Below are positions 1 through 7,584 of a DNA stretch of 9,634 bases, one piece after another. A program made the translations under genes and the position numbers. The notes under the pieces were generated by a model, which saw only the letters and a list, made by a program, of their open reading frames with translations, was not told where the DNA came from and did no database searches. Each line of letters opens with the position of its first letter. Position 1 is the stretch's first letter. Origin of the DNA: an uncultured Eubacteriales bacterium (GTDB taxonomy: Bacteria; Bacillota; Clostridia; Monoglobales; Monoglobaceae); contig UQOT01000075.1 in assembly GCA_900542675.1 (NCBI GenBank), positions 1 to 9,634 of the forward strand, in the 5' to 3' direction.

Positions 1-2378
1 CAGGCGGGCGCGGCAACATATTTATGGTCGGCGACATAAAACAAAGTATATACGGCTTCAGAAACGCCTCACCGGGGCTGTTTCTTGAAAAGTACAAGCG
101 GTTCGGCGATGACGACGGCGAGGGGCATCTTATACGGCTGTCCAACAACTTCAGAAGCCGCGCGGCAGTCGTTGACTCGGTCAATTTTGTTTTCCGCAGG
201 ATAATGCGCGAGACCGTCGCCGACATTGAGTATACCGAGAACGAATATTTGAACCAAAGTGCGGTGTACGAGGGAGCTGAGGACGAGAGCATATACAAAA
301 CCGAAATGCTTATGACCGACGTGCTCGAACCCCCGCCTGAAGGCGAGACAAGGCAGAAAGCCGCAAAGACGGTCCCTAACAGCCTTGAGCTTGAGGCAGC
401 GACCATAGCCAAGCGAATTCAAAAGCTTGTGTATGAAGAAAAGCTGCCCGTAACCGATAAGGAAAGCGGTGAGCGGCGCCCGATAAAGCTAAGCGATATA
501 GTAATTCTGTGCCGAACTACAAAAAACATCGCGCCTGTGCTTGAGAGCGTATTTTATAAATATAAAATTCCGCTTGTCACCGACATTCAGTCGGGATTTT
601 TAGACTCGGTTGAGGTACGGACGGTAATAAGCTTTCTTGAAATAATAGACAACCCGCTTCAGGACATTCCCCTTGTCGCGGTTTTGCGCTCGCCGATATT
701 CGGCTTTACCGCGGACGAGCTTGCTGAAATCCGAGCAGAAAAGCGGCGCGGCTGTTTTTATGACGCGCTGTGCGCCGCAGCCGAAAACGGGGATAAAAAA
801 TCGGCGCACTTTATAAAAGTCTTAGATGATTTGCGTGATAAATCCGCGTATATGGGCGTTGACGAGCTGATCCATATAATCTGCCGCGAGCTCGACTACG
901 AGGCGGCAGCCGCGGCCATGCCGGGCGGTGAACAACGGCGCGCCAACCTAAGACTGCTGCAAGGCCGCGCGTCCAACTTTGAAAGAACAAGCCTTAAAGG
1001 TCTGTTCAGCTTTGTGAATTACCTTGAGCGTGTGAGCGACGCAAATTCCGACTTGTCACAGGGCAAGACAAGCGGCGCGGACGCTGTTTCGCTTGTCACG
1101 ATACACAAGTCAAAGGGGCTTGAGTACCCCGTTGTAATCCTTGCGAATACATATTCCGCAGTGCCAGACAACTCGACTTTTGTATACCACGCAGACTTTG
1201 GCATAGGTATGAACTTTGTCGATATAGGCACGCGCATTAAATACGAGTGTCCGACAATAAACCTGATAAAATATTTAAACAGCAAAGAAAAAACCGCCGA
1301 GGAAGTGCGCGTTCTCTACGTTGCGCTCACCAGAGCGAAGGAAAAGCTGATTATTTCCTGCACAAACACGGGCAGAGAGCGGCAGTGGCTCAAGCCGTAC
1401 CTCACAAACGACGGCATCGCAAAGGTGTTTGTCGAAGGCACGGACAAGCTGCGCGACTGGCTTGTTTTTGCATATTTAAGTCACAGGGACGCAGAAGGCA
1501 TGCGCGATATGATGGAAAGCGATTTATCGGAGGTTGTACCGTCCTCGGACGGCGGCGGGTTCTGCTTCAAGCTTATTAAAAGCGCAGCAGCTACCGAAGA
1601 TGAGCCCCGTGCCGATATACCCGATGAAATCGAGAGCAGCCAAAGAGATATAAGCGAGAGGCAAGCGGATATATCGGAATTTAAAAAACAAGCCGAAGAT
1701 ATCCTCGGCTACAGATATCCGTTTGAGGAGCTGACGAAAATCCCGCTCAAGCTGACTGTCAGCGAGATAAAAGAGCGGCTGAGCAATTTAAACGACGAAG
1801 AAGGCTATACCCCGCAGCACAGCAGCATTGCCGACAGAAGCTTTAAGGAGGCAGTGCGCTCTAAGGCGGCTGAGACGGGAACTATAACCCACTTTGTGCT
1901 TCAGCACATCGACCCGCGACTTACGGACACGCCCGAAATCGTGAAAGAGCAGATTATGAAAATGACTGCAAGCGGTATGATAAGCGAAGCACAGGCTGAA
2001 AATGTTGACGCAAATCTGATTGCGGGGCTGTTTAAAGCAGAGCTCGGCGAGCGCATTAAAAAGGCGGCTGCAGCAAATACTTTATACCGCGAGTTTAAAT
2101 TTTTAATCCCGGTTGACGCGGGTGAAATTTACGGCGGCGGGCTGAGCGGAAAAATCATAGTACAGGGCGTTGTAGACTGCTTCTTTATCGAAAATGGCGA
2201 AATTGTACTTGTTGACTACAAGACAGACAACTGCACGGCGGAAACTGCCGAGAAGCAAGCGGAAAAGTACAGGGTTCAGGCGGACTTTTACGCCCGCGGA
2301 CTGAGCGAAATTTTCGGCAAAAACGTTAAGGAAAAAATAATCTGCTTTTTAAAGCCGCAGGTTGCCGTAAGGTTTTAG
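1..2378 (+). CDS. addA: AddA, ATP-dependent helicase/nuclease subunit A (5' end outside the window)
   Basis: This is the C-terminal 791 residues of AddA, the UvrD-like helicase plus nuclease subunit of AddAB, which resects double-strand breaks for RecA. The reading frame is open from base 3, so the start and the Walker A motif lie upstream. Numbered from the Met at position 24, helicase motif III is GDIKQSIYGFR (3-13), motif IV is LSNNFRSR (39-46), motif V is TIHKSKGLEYP (around 359-369) and motif VI is EEVRVLYVALTRAKEK (426-441). The C-terminal RecB-type nuclease domain shows GTITHFVLQ (619-627, His623), GVVD (Asp718), LVDYKTD (Asp731, Lys733) and QADFY (Gln752, Tyr756), so its metal-binding and catalytic residues appear intact. 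Family members are about 1200 residues, consistent with roughly one third missing. The frame is unbroken to a TAG stop. addB, normally upstream, is not in view. The family call is very secure. Confidence 0.96.
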   Translation, partial: GGRGNIFMVGDIKQSIYGFRNASPGLFLEKYKRFGDDDGEGHLIRLSNNFRSRAAVVDSVNFVFRRIMRETVADIEYTENEYLNQSAVYEGAEDESIYKTEMLMTDVLEPPPEGETRQKAAKTVPNSLELEAATIAKRIQKLVYEEKLPVTDKESGERRPIKLSDIVILCRTTKNIAPVLESVFYKYKIPLVTDIQSGFLDSVEVRTVISFLEIIDNPLQDIPLVAVLRSPIFGFTADELAEIRAEKRRGCFYDALCAAAENGDKKSAHFIKVLDDLRDKSAYMGVDELIHIICRELDYEAAAAAMPGGEQRRANLRLLQGRASNFERTSLKGLFSFVNYLERVSDANSDLSQGKTSGADAVSLVTIHKSKGLEYPVVILANTYSAVPDNSTFVYHADFGIGMNFVDIGTRIKYECPTINLIKYLNSKEKTAEEVRVLYVALTRAKEKLIISCTNTGRERQWLKPYLTNDGIAKVFVEGTDKLRDWLVFAYLSHRDAEGMRDMMESDLSEVVPSSDGGGFCFKLIKSAAATEDEPRADIPDEIESSQRDISERQADISEFKKQAEDILGYRYPFEELTKIPLKLTVSEIKERLSNLNDEEGYTPQHSSIADRSFKEAVRSKAAETGTITHFVLQHIDPRLTDTPEIVKEQIMKMTASGMISEAQAENVDANLIAGLFKAELGERIKKAAAANTLYREFKFLIPVDAGEIYGGGLSGKIIVQGVVDCFFIENGEIVLVDYKTDNCTAETAEKQAEKYRVQADFYARGLSEIFGKNVKEKIICFLKPQVAVRF

Positions 2379-2425
2379 GCTATCGAAAAAATAAATCTTG
2401 TGAGTAATTTAAGCATAAAAATTTC

Positions 2426-2536
2426 GTAGGGAGCGCCGAGTCGGCGCTCCGTGCAAAACCAATGTGAGGCGTAAGTCTCGCATTATATGGCGCAAACCAT
2501 TAATTTACACGGAACACCGGGGTCGTCGTTCCCTAC
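2426..2536. repeat. Intergenic hairpin-rich repeat, element A
   Basis: This 111-bp non-coding block lies between addA and the glycosyltransferase gene. It is bounded by short terminal inverted repeats, GTAGGGA at 2426-2432 and TCCCTAC at 2530-2536. It holds three possible hairpins. The first is a near-perfect palindrome at 2430-2450, with 10-bp arms around a single base. The second pairs 2461-2468 with 2477-2484, with one G-U pair. The third pairs GGAAC (2511-2515) with GTTCC (2528-2532). Read on the opposite strand, the right end starts GTAGGGAACGAC and resembles the left end of element C at 7595. No thymine run follows the first palindrome, so it is not a typical terminator. It is probably a non-autonomous repeat of the MITE or REP kind. 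No clear target-site duplication was found. Confidence 0.65.
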
Positions 2537-2599
2537 ATACATTTATGATATTATTTGCCAAATTTAAAGCTTTTCTACAAGCTGTAATTTATATAATTC

Positions 2600-2606
2600 G
2601 GAGGAG
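2600..2606 (+). promoter_or_regulatory. Strong Shine-Dalgarno sequence of the glycosyltransferase gene
   Basis: GGAGGAG lies 6 nt before the ATG at 2613, an ideal spacing, and fixes the start of the downstream gene. A TATAAT-like string at 2592-2597 is too close to the ribosome binding site to be its promoter. Confidence 0.85.
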
Positions 2607-2612
2607 ATTCAT

Positions 2613-3725
2613 ATGAAAGGGTTAATTCTGTCAATAACCGCGGGTCAGGGGCACAACCAGACCGCGATGGTTTTAAACGAGCACTTTAACCGCGCAGGGA
2701 TTGAGTGTAAATACCTTGACGTATACAAATATATAAATCCCGTGCTGTCAAATTCTGTAAACCGCATATATCTTATGTCAACAAAGAACATTCCCAAGAT
2801 ATACGGCGGCGTGTACCGTATGTGCGAAAAGCGCAGCATACATGCCGAAATCGGCTCGCGCGGGCTCGGCAAGCTGACAAACTCGATGCTATCGCGCAGC
2901 CTTATCACGCTTTTGCGCGATGAACAGCCCGACTTTATCATATGCACGCATATATTTGCCGCGCTGCTTATAACATATATTTCCTCAATTGAGAGCTTAA
3001 ACGCCAAAACAATAGGCATAGTGACCGACTTTACAATCCACCCGTACTGGGAGGACAGCCTGATGGACTACTATATCACCGCAAGCGAACGTCTTGCGAT
3101 ACAGGGCGTTAAGAAGGGCTTTCCCGAGAGCAAATTTATCCCGCTCGGAATTCCGATTGACCCAAAATTTGCAAGTTCGATTAGTAAGCAGGCAGCGCGC
3201 CGAATACTCGGACTGCCCGACAAGCGCACAATCCTTGTTATGAGCGGAAGTATGGGATTTGGCAATGTCATAAGCGAAATTTCTGCGCTTGACAGGCTTG
3301 ATATGGATTTTCAGATAGTTTCGATATGCGGAAACAACACAAGACTTAAAAATAAAATTGATAAACTAAACCTTACAAAGCCGATATTCAACTATGGTTA
3401 TTCCGACAAGGTAGACGTGTTTATGGACGCCTGCGACTGCATAATAACCAAGCCCGGCGGCCTTACCACCAGCGAGGCGCTCGCCAAGCAGATACCGATG
3501 CTTATAAACAACCCCATTCCGGGGCAGGAGGACAGAAATGTCGAGTTTCTCTTAAACGCGGGCGCAGCAATGAAAATCAGCGCCACCGCCCCGATTGACG
3601 AAGCGGTATATCAACTGTTTTCCGATGACGAACGCACAGAAAATATGCGCAGCGCAATGCGCCTTTTAGCCAAACCAAATGCCGCCGCCGACCTCGTCGA
3701 ATTTGTAACCGAGATAGCAACGTAG
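2613..3725 (+). CDS. GT28-type glycolipid glycosyltransferase (UgtP / MGDG-synthase-like)
   Basis: This 370-residue protein matches the family of processive diacylglycerol glucosyltransferases and plant-type MGDG synthases. It has an N-terminal MGDG-synthase domain followed by a GT-B nucleotide-sugar domain. The N-terminal glycine-rich motif is AGQGHNQTA (10-18). TDFTIHPYW (138-146) matches the acceptor-side region of the family. The C-terminal half has SGSMGFGN (211-218), the donor-binding signature KPGGLTTSEAL (280-290) and GQEDRN (304-309). No membrane segment or signal peptide is evident, as expected for a peripheral enzyme at the inner face of the membrane. The likely reaction is transfer of glucose or galactose from a UDP-sugar to diacylglycerol, giving glycolipids or a lipoteichoic acid anchor. 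Donor and acceptor are inferred from the family. It resembles MurG in fold but lacks the MurG N-terminal GGGTAGH motif. The TAG stop lies inside the first bases of element B. Confidence 0.88.
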   Translation: MKGLILSITAGQGHNQTAMVLNEHFNRAGIECKYLDVYKYINPVLSNSVNRIYLMSTKNIPKIYGGVYRMCEKRSIHAEIGSRGLGKLTNSMLSRSLITLLRDEQPDFIICTHIFAALLITYISSIESLNAKTIGIVTDFTIHPYWEDSLMDYYITASERLAIQGVKKGFPESKFIPLGIPIDPKFASSISKQAARRILGLPDKRTILVMSGSMGFGNVISEISALDRLDMDFQIVSICGNNTRLKNKIDKLNLTKPIFNYGYSDKVDVFMDACDCIITKPGGLTTSEALAKQIPMLINNPIPGQEDRNVEFLLNAGAAMKISATAPIDEAVYQLFSDDERTENMRSAMRLLAKPNAAADLVEFVTEIAT

Positions 3726-3822
3726 GGACTCGGTCGTAGAGAACGACCTGTGTGTCGTTCCGTAGGTCGTACTCGATTATGCAGTGCGTATCATTTCCGT
3801 AGGAGCGGATATTACCGCCCGC
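3722..3822. repeat. Intergenic repeat, element B (mosaic or degenerate copy)
   Basis: The block begins with GTAGGGA at 3722-3728, which contains the stop codon of the glycosyltransferase gene. Positions 3736-3772 match 7595-7631 of element C at 35 of 37 bases, and both are followed shortly by TGCGTATCAT (3785-3794 and 7643-7652). A hairpin pairs GAACGA (3741-3746) with TCGTTC (3755-3760). A further module starting GTAGGAGCGG at 3799, followed by ACCGCCCGCAAG, resembles the minus strand of element C around 7690-7712. No TCCCTAC right end is visible, so the right limit is approximate and the copy looks truncated or rearranged. Confidence 0.6.
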
Positions 3823-3852
3823 AAGCCTTCCTCTCGGGGGAAGGCTTTTATT
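3823..3852 (+). terminator. Rho-independent terminator after the glycosyltransferase gene
   Basis: AAGCCTTCC (3823-3831) and GGAAGGCTT (3839-3847) form a perfect 9-bp stem with a 7-nt loop. On the plus strand it runs into TTTTATT, a short but usable thymine tract that overlaps the ftsQ stop codon. On the minus strand the same stem lies directly after the ftsQ stop but is followed by GCGGGCGG rather than thymines. It is therefore best assigned to the plus-strand unit, although it may also hinder minus-strand read-through. Confidence 0.7.
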
Positions 3853-5083
3853 CCGTAGCTTCTTCATCTTCCGCTTCGGCTTCTGCGGCAGCTTCTTCCG
3901 TGTCTTCGCTTGTATTTTCTTCCGTATCCTCCTGGGTATCCGTATCCTCATCTGCATCGGAGGACGGAGACGGGGACGGGGAGGTGCGTCTTACGGGAGC
4001 GCTGTCGCTTGAACGTACGTACAGCTTACTGCCTCTAAAGTCAAGCACGGCGTGCTCGTACTTTGAGATATTCTCGTTTATTACTGTCGATACAAACTTT
4101 ACTTTATAATCTATATTGTCGGTATTGCCGAACATAATTTCAAGTCTGCTCTCAATATATACTTTAATGTCTGATAGGTTCTCGACGTCAATCTGTGTCG
4201 CGCGGCTGAGCATCGAAGCATTTTCAAGTGAGGAAATTATATCAAGCGCCGCTGAAAGCTTGTCCTCCTCGCCGCTCTTTATTTTATCTCCCTGCTTAAA
4301 CGAGCTGATATTTACTCCGCTGACCACGGGTGCGTTATAAATCAAGGTTCCATCGCTCGTCCTCGGCAGCTCGTCGAACTTAACGTCCGCGTATTCTGCC
4401 GCTAAAGGTGAAGCGCTCGGCTCCGCATCGGGTGAAGGCGACGCAGCGGAATCATCGACAAAGAAGCGGTTACCGTCCTCGTCAAATTCATAGTGTCCGC
4501 CGTTCACCTTATAAATCGGGTCGCCGTCATCGTCATAGCCCCAAATCTTGTCGTCCTCGGCGCTCTCCTCTTCTTCTTTTTCGGGTGAAGCCGACGGCTC
4601 GGGCTCTTCCTCTTTTATAACTTTGGAACTTACTATTTCCTCAGCCGCAGTCGGAGACGATATTACCTCAAGCACCCTGCCGTCCGAGTTTGTAAGGGCA
4701 AGCTGCTGCCCCACCGAAAAATATGCCGACGGCTGCTTTTCCGTCACGACTATGCAAATCGTGGTCGGGAGCCTGCGCTCAAGCTTTACGTCCGTCACAT
4801 ACTCCATATTTTCGACTCTCTTTTTTGCGTCTCCGAGCGGCGTTAAAAATATGTTTCCGCCCACAGGCACCGCTGCCGTGTCAAGCAGAGCCGTCTCGCT
4901 TATATTGTCGTTTCCCTCGCAGGTTACGCGGTTTATATCAAAACTCGGCGACAAAAGCAAAAAGCACACGGTCGCCGCCGCAAGAACAAAAAGCGAAATG
5001 ATTGTCACGCTTATAATCCGCCTTATCAGCATTCTGCGCCGGCGCGCCTGTGCGTTTCCGTATGTGGCTTTCTTCTTTGGCAT
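3848..5083 (-). CDS. ftsQ: FtsQ/DivIB cell division protein with acidic insertion and acidic tail
   Basis: FtsQ/DivIB is a bitopic membrane protein that links FtsL/DivIC and the septal synthase in the divisome. From the ATG at 5083 it has 411 residues, longer than the usual 250-300. In order it shows a basic cytoplasmic N-terminus (KKK, ARRRR), one membrane segment (about 22-44), a POTRA domain (about 48-122, ending EKQPSAYF) and the start of the beta domain (LTNSDGRVLEV, about 130-140). A roughly 105-residue insertion rich in Glu, Asp, Ser and Pro follows, after which the beta domain resumes (APVVSGVNISSF to SKLYVR). A 54-residue Ser/Pro then Asp/Glu tail closes the protein. A GTG at 5092 is in frame, but AGGAG at 5092-5096 sits 8 nt before the ATG, which favours the ATG. 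It is the last gene of the minus-strand cluster, 43 nt after murA. The family call rests on topology, POTRA pattern and position. Confidence 0.88.
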   Translation of the reverse strand: MPKKKATYGNAQARRRRMLIRRIISVTIISLFVLAAATVCFLLLSPSFDINRVTCEGNDNISETALLDTAAVPVGGNIFLTPLGDAKKRVENMEYVTDVKLERRLPTTICIVVTEKQPSAYFSVGQQLALTNSDGRVLEVISSPTAAEEIVSSKVIKEEEPEPSASPEKEEEESAEDDKIWGYDDDGDPIYKVNGGHYEFDEDGNRFFVDDSAASPSPDAEPSASPLAAEYADVKFDELPRTSDGTLIYNAPVVSGVNISSFKQGDKIKSGEEDKLSAALDIISSLENASMLSRATQIDVENLSDIKVYIESRLEIMFGNTDNIDYKVKFVSTVINENISKYEHAVLDFRGSKLYVRSSDSAPVRRTSPSPSPSSDADEDTDTQEDTEENTSEDTEEAAAEAEAEDEEATE

Positions 5084-5091
5084 ATCTTTCA

Positions 5092-5096
5092 CTCCT
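5092..5096 (-). promoter_or_regulatory. Shine-Dalgarno sequence deciding the ftsQ start
   Basis: On the minus strand AGGAG is followed by 8 nt and the ATG at 5083. The upstream in-frame GTG at 5092 overlaps this site and has no ribosome binding site of its own at proper spacing. The ATG is therefore the better start. Confidence 0.7.
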
Positions 5097-5126
5097 GTTT
5101 TCTTCGATTTCTTCGATTATGTATAT

Positions 5127-6401
5127 TTACATCAGCTTAATATCAATGTCCGCGCCGAGCCGCCTAAAGTCGCCCGCAATATCGCAATAGCCGCGCTCTA
5201 TGTGATTAAGTCCGCTCACACGGGTATTCCCGTCCGCTATAAGCCCCGCAATAACCATAGCCGCGCCGCCGCGAAGGTCAAACGCTTCAACCTCCGTGCC
5301 GCTCAGCCCTTCACAGCCGCGAACCGTAGCCTGACATTGGTTTACGTCAATATCCGCGCCCATTCGGATGAGCTCAGACGCGTGCCTGAAGCGGTTTTCA
5401 AATATAGACTCAATAAATACGGTAGTCCCATCAGCGACGGACGCCGCCGCCATAAACTGAGGCTGAGCATCGGTCGGAAACCCCGGATAATAAAGGGTCT
5501 TTATCGTCTTTACGGCGTTTAGTCTGCCGCCTGACTTCATTCGTATCTCATTATTTTTGCAGCGGATTTCTGCGCCCATCTCACGCAGGACATAGCTGCA
5601 CATCGCCGTGTGCTCGGGATTGACATTTTGAAGCAAAATATCTCCCCCGCAGCCCGCAGCCGCAGCCATATAGGTCGCCGCCGCAATCCTGTCGGGCATA
5701 ATACTGTACTCCGCGCCATTTAAGCTGCTTACGCCGTTTATGACAACGGTATCGCTGCCCGCGCCGCGTATATCCCCGCCCATAGCGTTAATGAAGTTTT
5801 GAAGGTCTTTAATCTCCGGTTCACGCGCTGCGTTTCGGATTATCGTCTCGCCGTCGGACTTTGCCATAAGCAGCATAATATTCTCGGTCGCACCAACGCT
5901 CGGGCATAGGAGTGACACCGAACACGGTTTTAGTTTATCCTTTATTCGGCAGTGAATAATCCCTCGGCTCTCCTCAATGCTGACGCCCAATTTCTTGAAC
6001 GCCTTAAGGTGCAAATCTATCGGTCTCGCGCCGAGAGCGCACCCGCCGGGATAGCCGACAAACGCCTCCTTGCTGCGGCACAAAATCGCGCCCAAAAACA
6101 GTATGGACGACCTCATTCTGTTCATCATTTCGCTGCTGACCGTGTCGCCGAAAAGGCTTTCAGCGTCAATCTCGGCTACAGACTCATTTGAAAAATAGCT
6201 GCACCTCGCTCCGAGCTCCTCAAGGATTTCCATTGTGTTTATTACATCGGACAGCCTCGGACAGTTCATAAGGCGGCATACTCCCTTGTCGCACAGTCCG
6301 CACGCCGTCAGACACGGCAACGCAGCATTTTTTGAGCCCTGAACCGTAAGCTTTCCGATAAGTTTTCTTCTGCCGTTTATTGAAAGAGCCGCGTCATCCA
6401 A
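5127..6401 (-). CDS. murA: MurA, UDP-N-acetylglucosamine 1-carboxyvinyltransferase
   Basis: MurA transfers enolpyruvate from PEP to UDP-GlcNAc in the cytoplasm, the first committed step of peptidoglycan synthesis and the target of fosfomycin. The protein has 424 residues, the normal length. Visible signatures are GSKNAALP (22-29) with the substrate-binding Lys24-Asn25, and YPGGCALGARP (117-127) with the catalytic cysteine at 121 and Arg126. Further on are FPTDAQPQF (308-316) with the catalytic aspartate 311, and DLRGGAA (375-381) and HIERGY (400-405), the last with the equivalent of E. coli Arg397. Having Cys rather than Asp at 121 predicts the fosfomycin-sensitive type. The start is TTG: an in-frame TGA lies 6 nt upstream and no ATG or GTG exists before the first conserved strand. 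A G-run precedes the TTG by 7 nt. murG ends 64 nt upstream. Many Firmicutes carry two MurA paralogues; which this is cannot be told here. Confidence 0.95.
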   Translation of the reverse strand: MDDAALSINGRRKLIGKLTVQGSKNAALPCLTACGLCDKGVCRLMNCPRLSDVINTMEILEELGARCSYFSNESVAEIDAESLFGDTVSSEMMNRMRSSILFLGAILCRSKEAFVGYPGGCALGARPIDLHLKAFKKLGVSIEESRGIIHCRIKDKLKPCSVSLLCPSVGATENIMLLMAKSDGETIIRNAAREPEIKDLQNFINAMGGDIRGAGSDTVVINGVSSLNGAEYSIMPDRIAAATYMAAAAGCGGDILLQNVNPEHTAMCSYVLREMGAEIRCKNNEIRMKSGGRLNAVKTIKTLYYPGFPTDAQPQFMAAASVADGTTVFIESIFENRFRHASELIRMGADIDVNQCQATVRGCEGLSGTEVEAFDLRGGAAMVIAGLIADGNTRVSGLNHIERGYCDIAGDFRRLGADIDIKLM

Positions 6402-6458
6402 ATTTCATCCCCCCGGCATAATATATTCATAATATATTATGCCCGATATAAAATTTGG
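6398..6458 (-). promoter_or_regulatory. Nested inverted repeat covering the murA ribosome binding site and start
   Basis: The inner stem is a perfect 13-bp inverted repeat, GGCATAATATATT (6415-6427) and AATATATTATGCC (6431-6443), with a 3-nt loop. An outer 8-bp stem pairs CCAAATTT (6398-6405) with AAATTTGG (6451-6458). In the minus-strand transcript the TTG start codon (6399-6401) lies in the outer stem. The G-run that would serve as Shine-Dalgarno (6409-6414) lies in the internal loop. The structure begins 7 nt after the murG stop. No thymine run follows, so it is not a standard terminator. A translation-control or mRNA-processing role is inferred; the pairing itself is seen directly. Confidence 0.6.
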
Positions 6459-6465
6459 TGAATAA

Positions 6466-7578
6466 TTATTGCTGACTTACGAGTCTTTTGGCTTCTTTAT
6501 AAATTTCATCGGTTGCGGTCACGGTGCCGACGCTTTTTGACGCCTTTTTCATCGATATAAGCTTCTGCTTGTCGTCGGTTAGCCCGTGTATCGCCTCACT
6601 TAGCGTTTTGGCGCTCAAATCCTTCTCAAGAATAACTAAGGCTCCGCCCGCATCCTCTATCGCGCGGGCGTTGTGCTCCTGATGATTTGCGGTTACATAC
6701 GGTGACGGAACCAAAATCGAAGGCTTGCCGAGAGCCGTAAGCTCGCTGAGTGTGCTTGCGCCGGCACGCGATATCACAAGGTCCGCCGCCGACATAACCA
6801 CGTCCATATCGTATATGTACTCGCACACGCTTATATCCTTATGCTTATCTAAGTCAAAGCCCGCGCTCTTAAATTTCTCGATAACGGTATCATACTGATG
6901 GAACTTGCCCGTTCCCATTATTATCTGATACCTGTTTTTTCCCGCCTCGGTCATTATAAAGTCGGCAACTGCGGCGTTAAAATCCCGCGCGCCGAGGCTT
7001 CCGCCGAAGAACACCAAAAACGGCCGCTCGTCAAGCCCCAGCCTGCGTCTTGCCTCAAACTCGCCTGTTGATAAAATCGACGGGCGCACCGGGTTTCCGG
7101 TTTTGAGTAAGTTATTGTATTTTTTAAGGTATTTCTCCGCTGCGGGCGAGCCGAGCGCAACCGTATCAACGTGCCCCGACAGAATTTTTGTCGTCACCCC
7201 GGGATACGCGTTTGACTCGTGGATAAGCGTCGGTATACCGAGTTTTGACGCCGCGTACAGAACAGGACCCGATACATAACCGCCCGTGCCGATTACTATA
7301 TCGGGTTTAAAATCGCGAATAATCTTTTTTGACGCCGAAATGCTCTTTGGCAGTTCAAATATGTTTTTAAAATTCTGCGCATTCAGTTTGCGCTCAAAGC
7401 CGTGAATTTTAATCAGCGACAGCTCGTGTCCGAGCCGCGGTATAAGCTCAGCTTCGAGCCCTTCGGCAGTGCCGACGAACCGAATTTCGCTTTCCTCTTT
7501 TTCGCAAATATAATTGGCGATGGCAAGAGCAGGATTAATATGCCCCGCCGTCCCGCCGCCGGCAAATAAAATTCTCAT
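6466..7578 (-). CDS. murG: MurG, lipid I N-acetylglucosaminyltransferase
   Basis: MurG adds GlcNAc from UDP-GlcNAc to lipid I at the cytoplasmic face of the membrane, producing lipid II. The protein has 370 residues from the ATG at 7578, a normal length. The family's glycine-rich loops are all present: GGGTAGHINPALA (7-19), IGTGGYVSGPV (96-106) and FFGGSLGARDFN (190-201). The donor site reads SRAGASTLSEL (270-280, Glu279) followed by TANHQEHNA (296-304). The frame stays open 45 codons further upstream, but that stretch is element C, lacks family similarity, and a good GGAGGA lies only 6 nt before the chosen ATG. The gene follows ftsW after 196 nt of repeat and precedes murA by 64 nt. Substrate and role are established for the family. 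Confidence 0.97.
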   Translation of the reverse strand: MRILFAGGGTAGHINPALAIANYICEKEESEIRFVGTAEGLEAELIPRLGHELSLIKIHGFERKLNAQNFKNIFELPKSISASKKIIRDFKPDIVIGTGGYVSGPVLYAASKLGIPTLIHESNAYPGVTTKILSGHVDTVALGSPAAEKYLKKYNNLLKTGNPVRPSILSTGEFEARRRLGLDERPFLVFFGGSLGARDFNAAVADFIMTEAGKNRYQIIMGTGKFHQYDTVIEKFKSAGFDLDKHKDISVCEYIYDMDVVMSAADLVISRAGASTLSELTALGKPSILVPSPYVTANHQEHNARAIEDAGGALVILEKDLSAKTLSEAIHGLTDDKQKLISMKKASKSVGTVTATDEIYKEAKRLVSQQ

Positions 7579-7584
7579 AATATA

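Noticed and set aside
2430..2450. Palindrome after addA as a terminator
   Set aside because: No thymine run follows on either strand; it is better explained as part of repeat element A.
2592..2597. TATAAT as a promoter -10 box for the glycosyltransferase gene
   Set aside because: The implied start of transcription would fall inside the Shine-Dalgarno, and no good -35 lies at proper distance.
4548..5522. Long plus-strand open frame of 324 codons opposite ftsQ and murA
   Set aside because: It is antisense to two well-supported genes, crosses their boundary, has biased shadow composition and shows no recognisable domain.
6392..6412. ATG four codons long (ATGAAATTTGGATGA) overlapping the murA start as a leader peptide
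   Set aside because: The G-run directly touches the ATG, leaving no spacing for ribosome binding, and the frame is too short to support.
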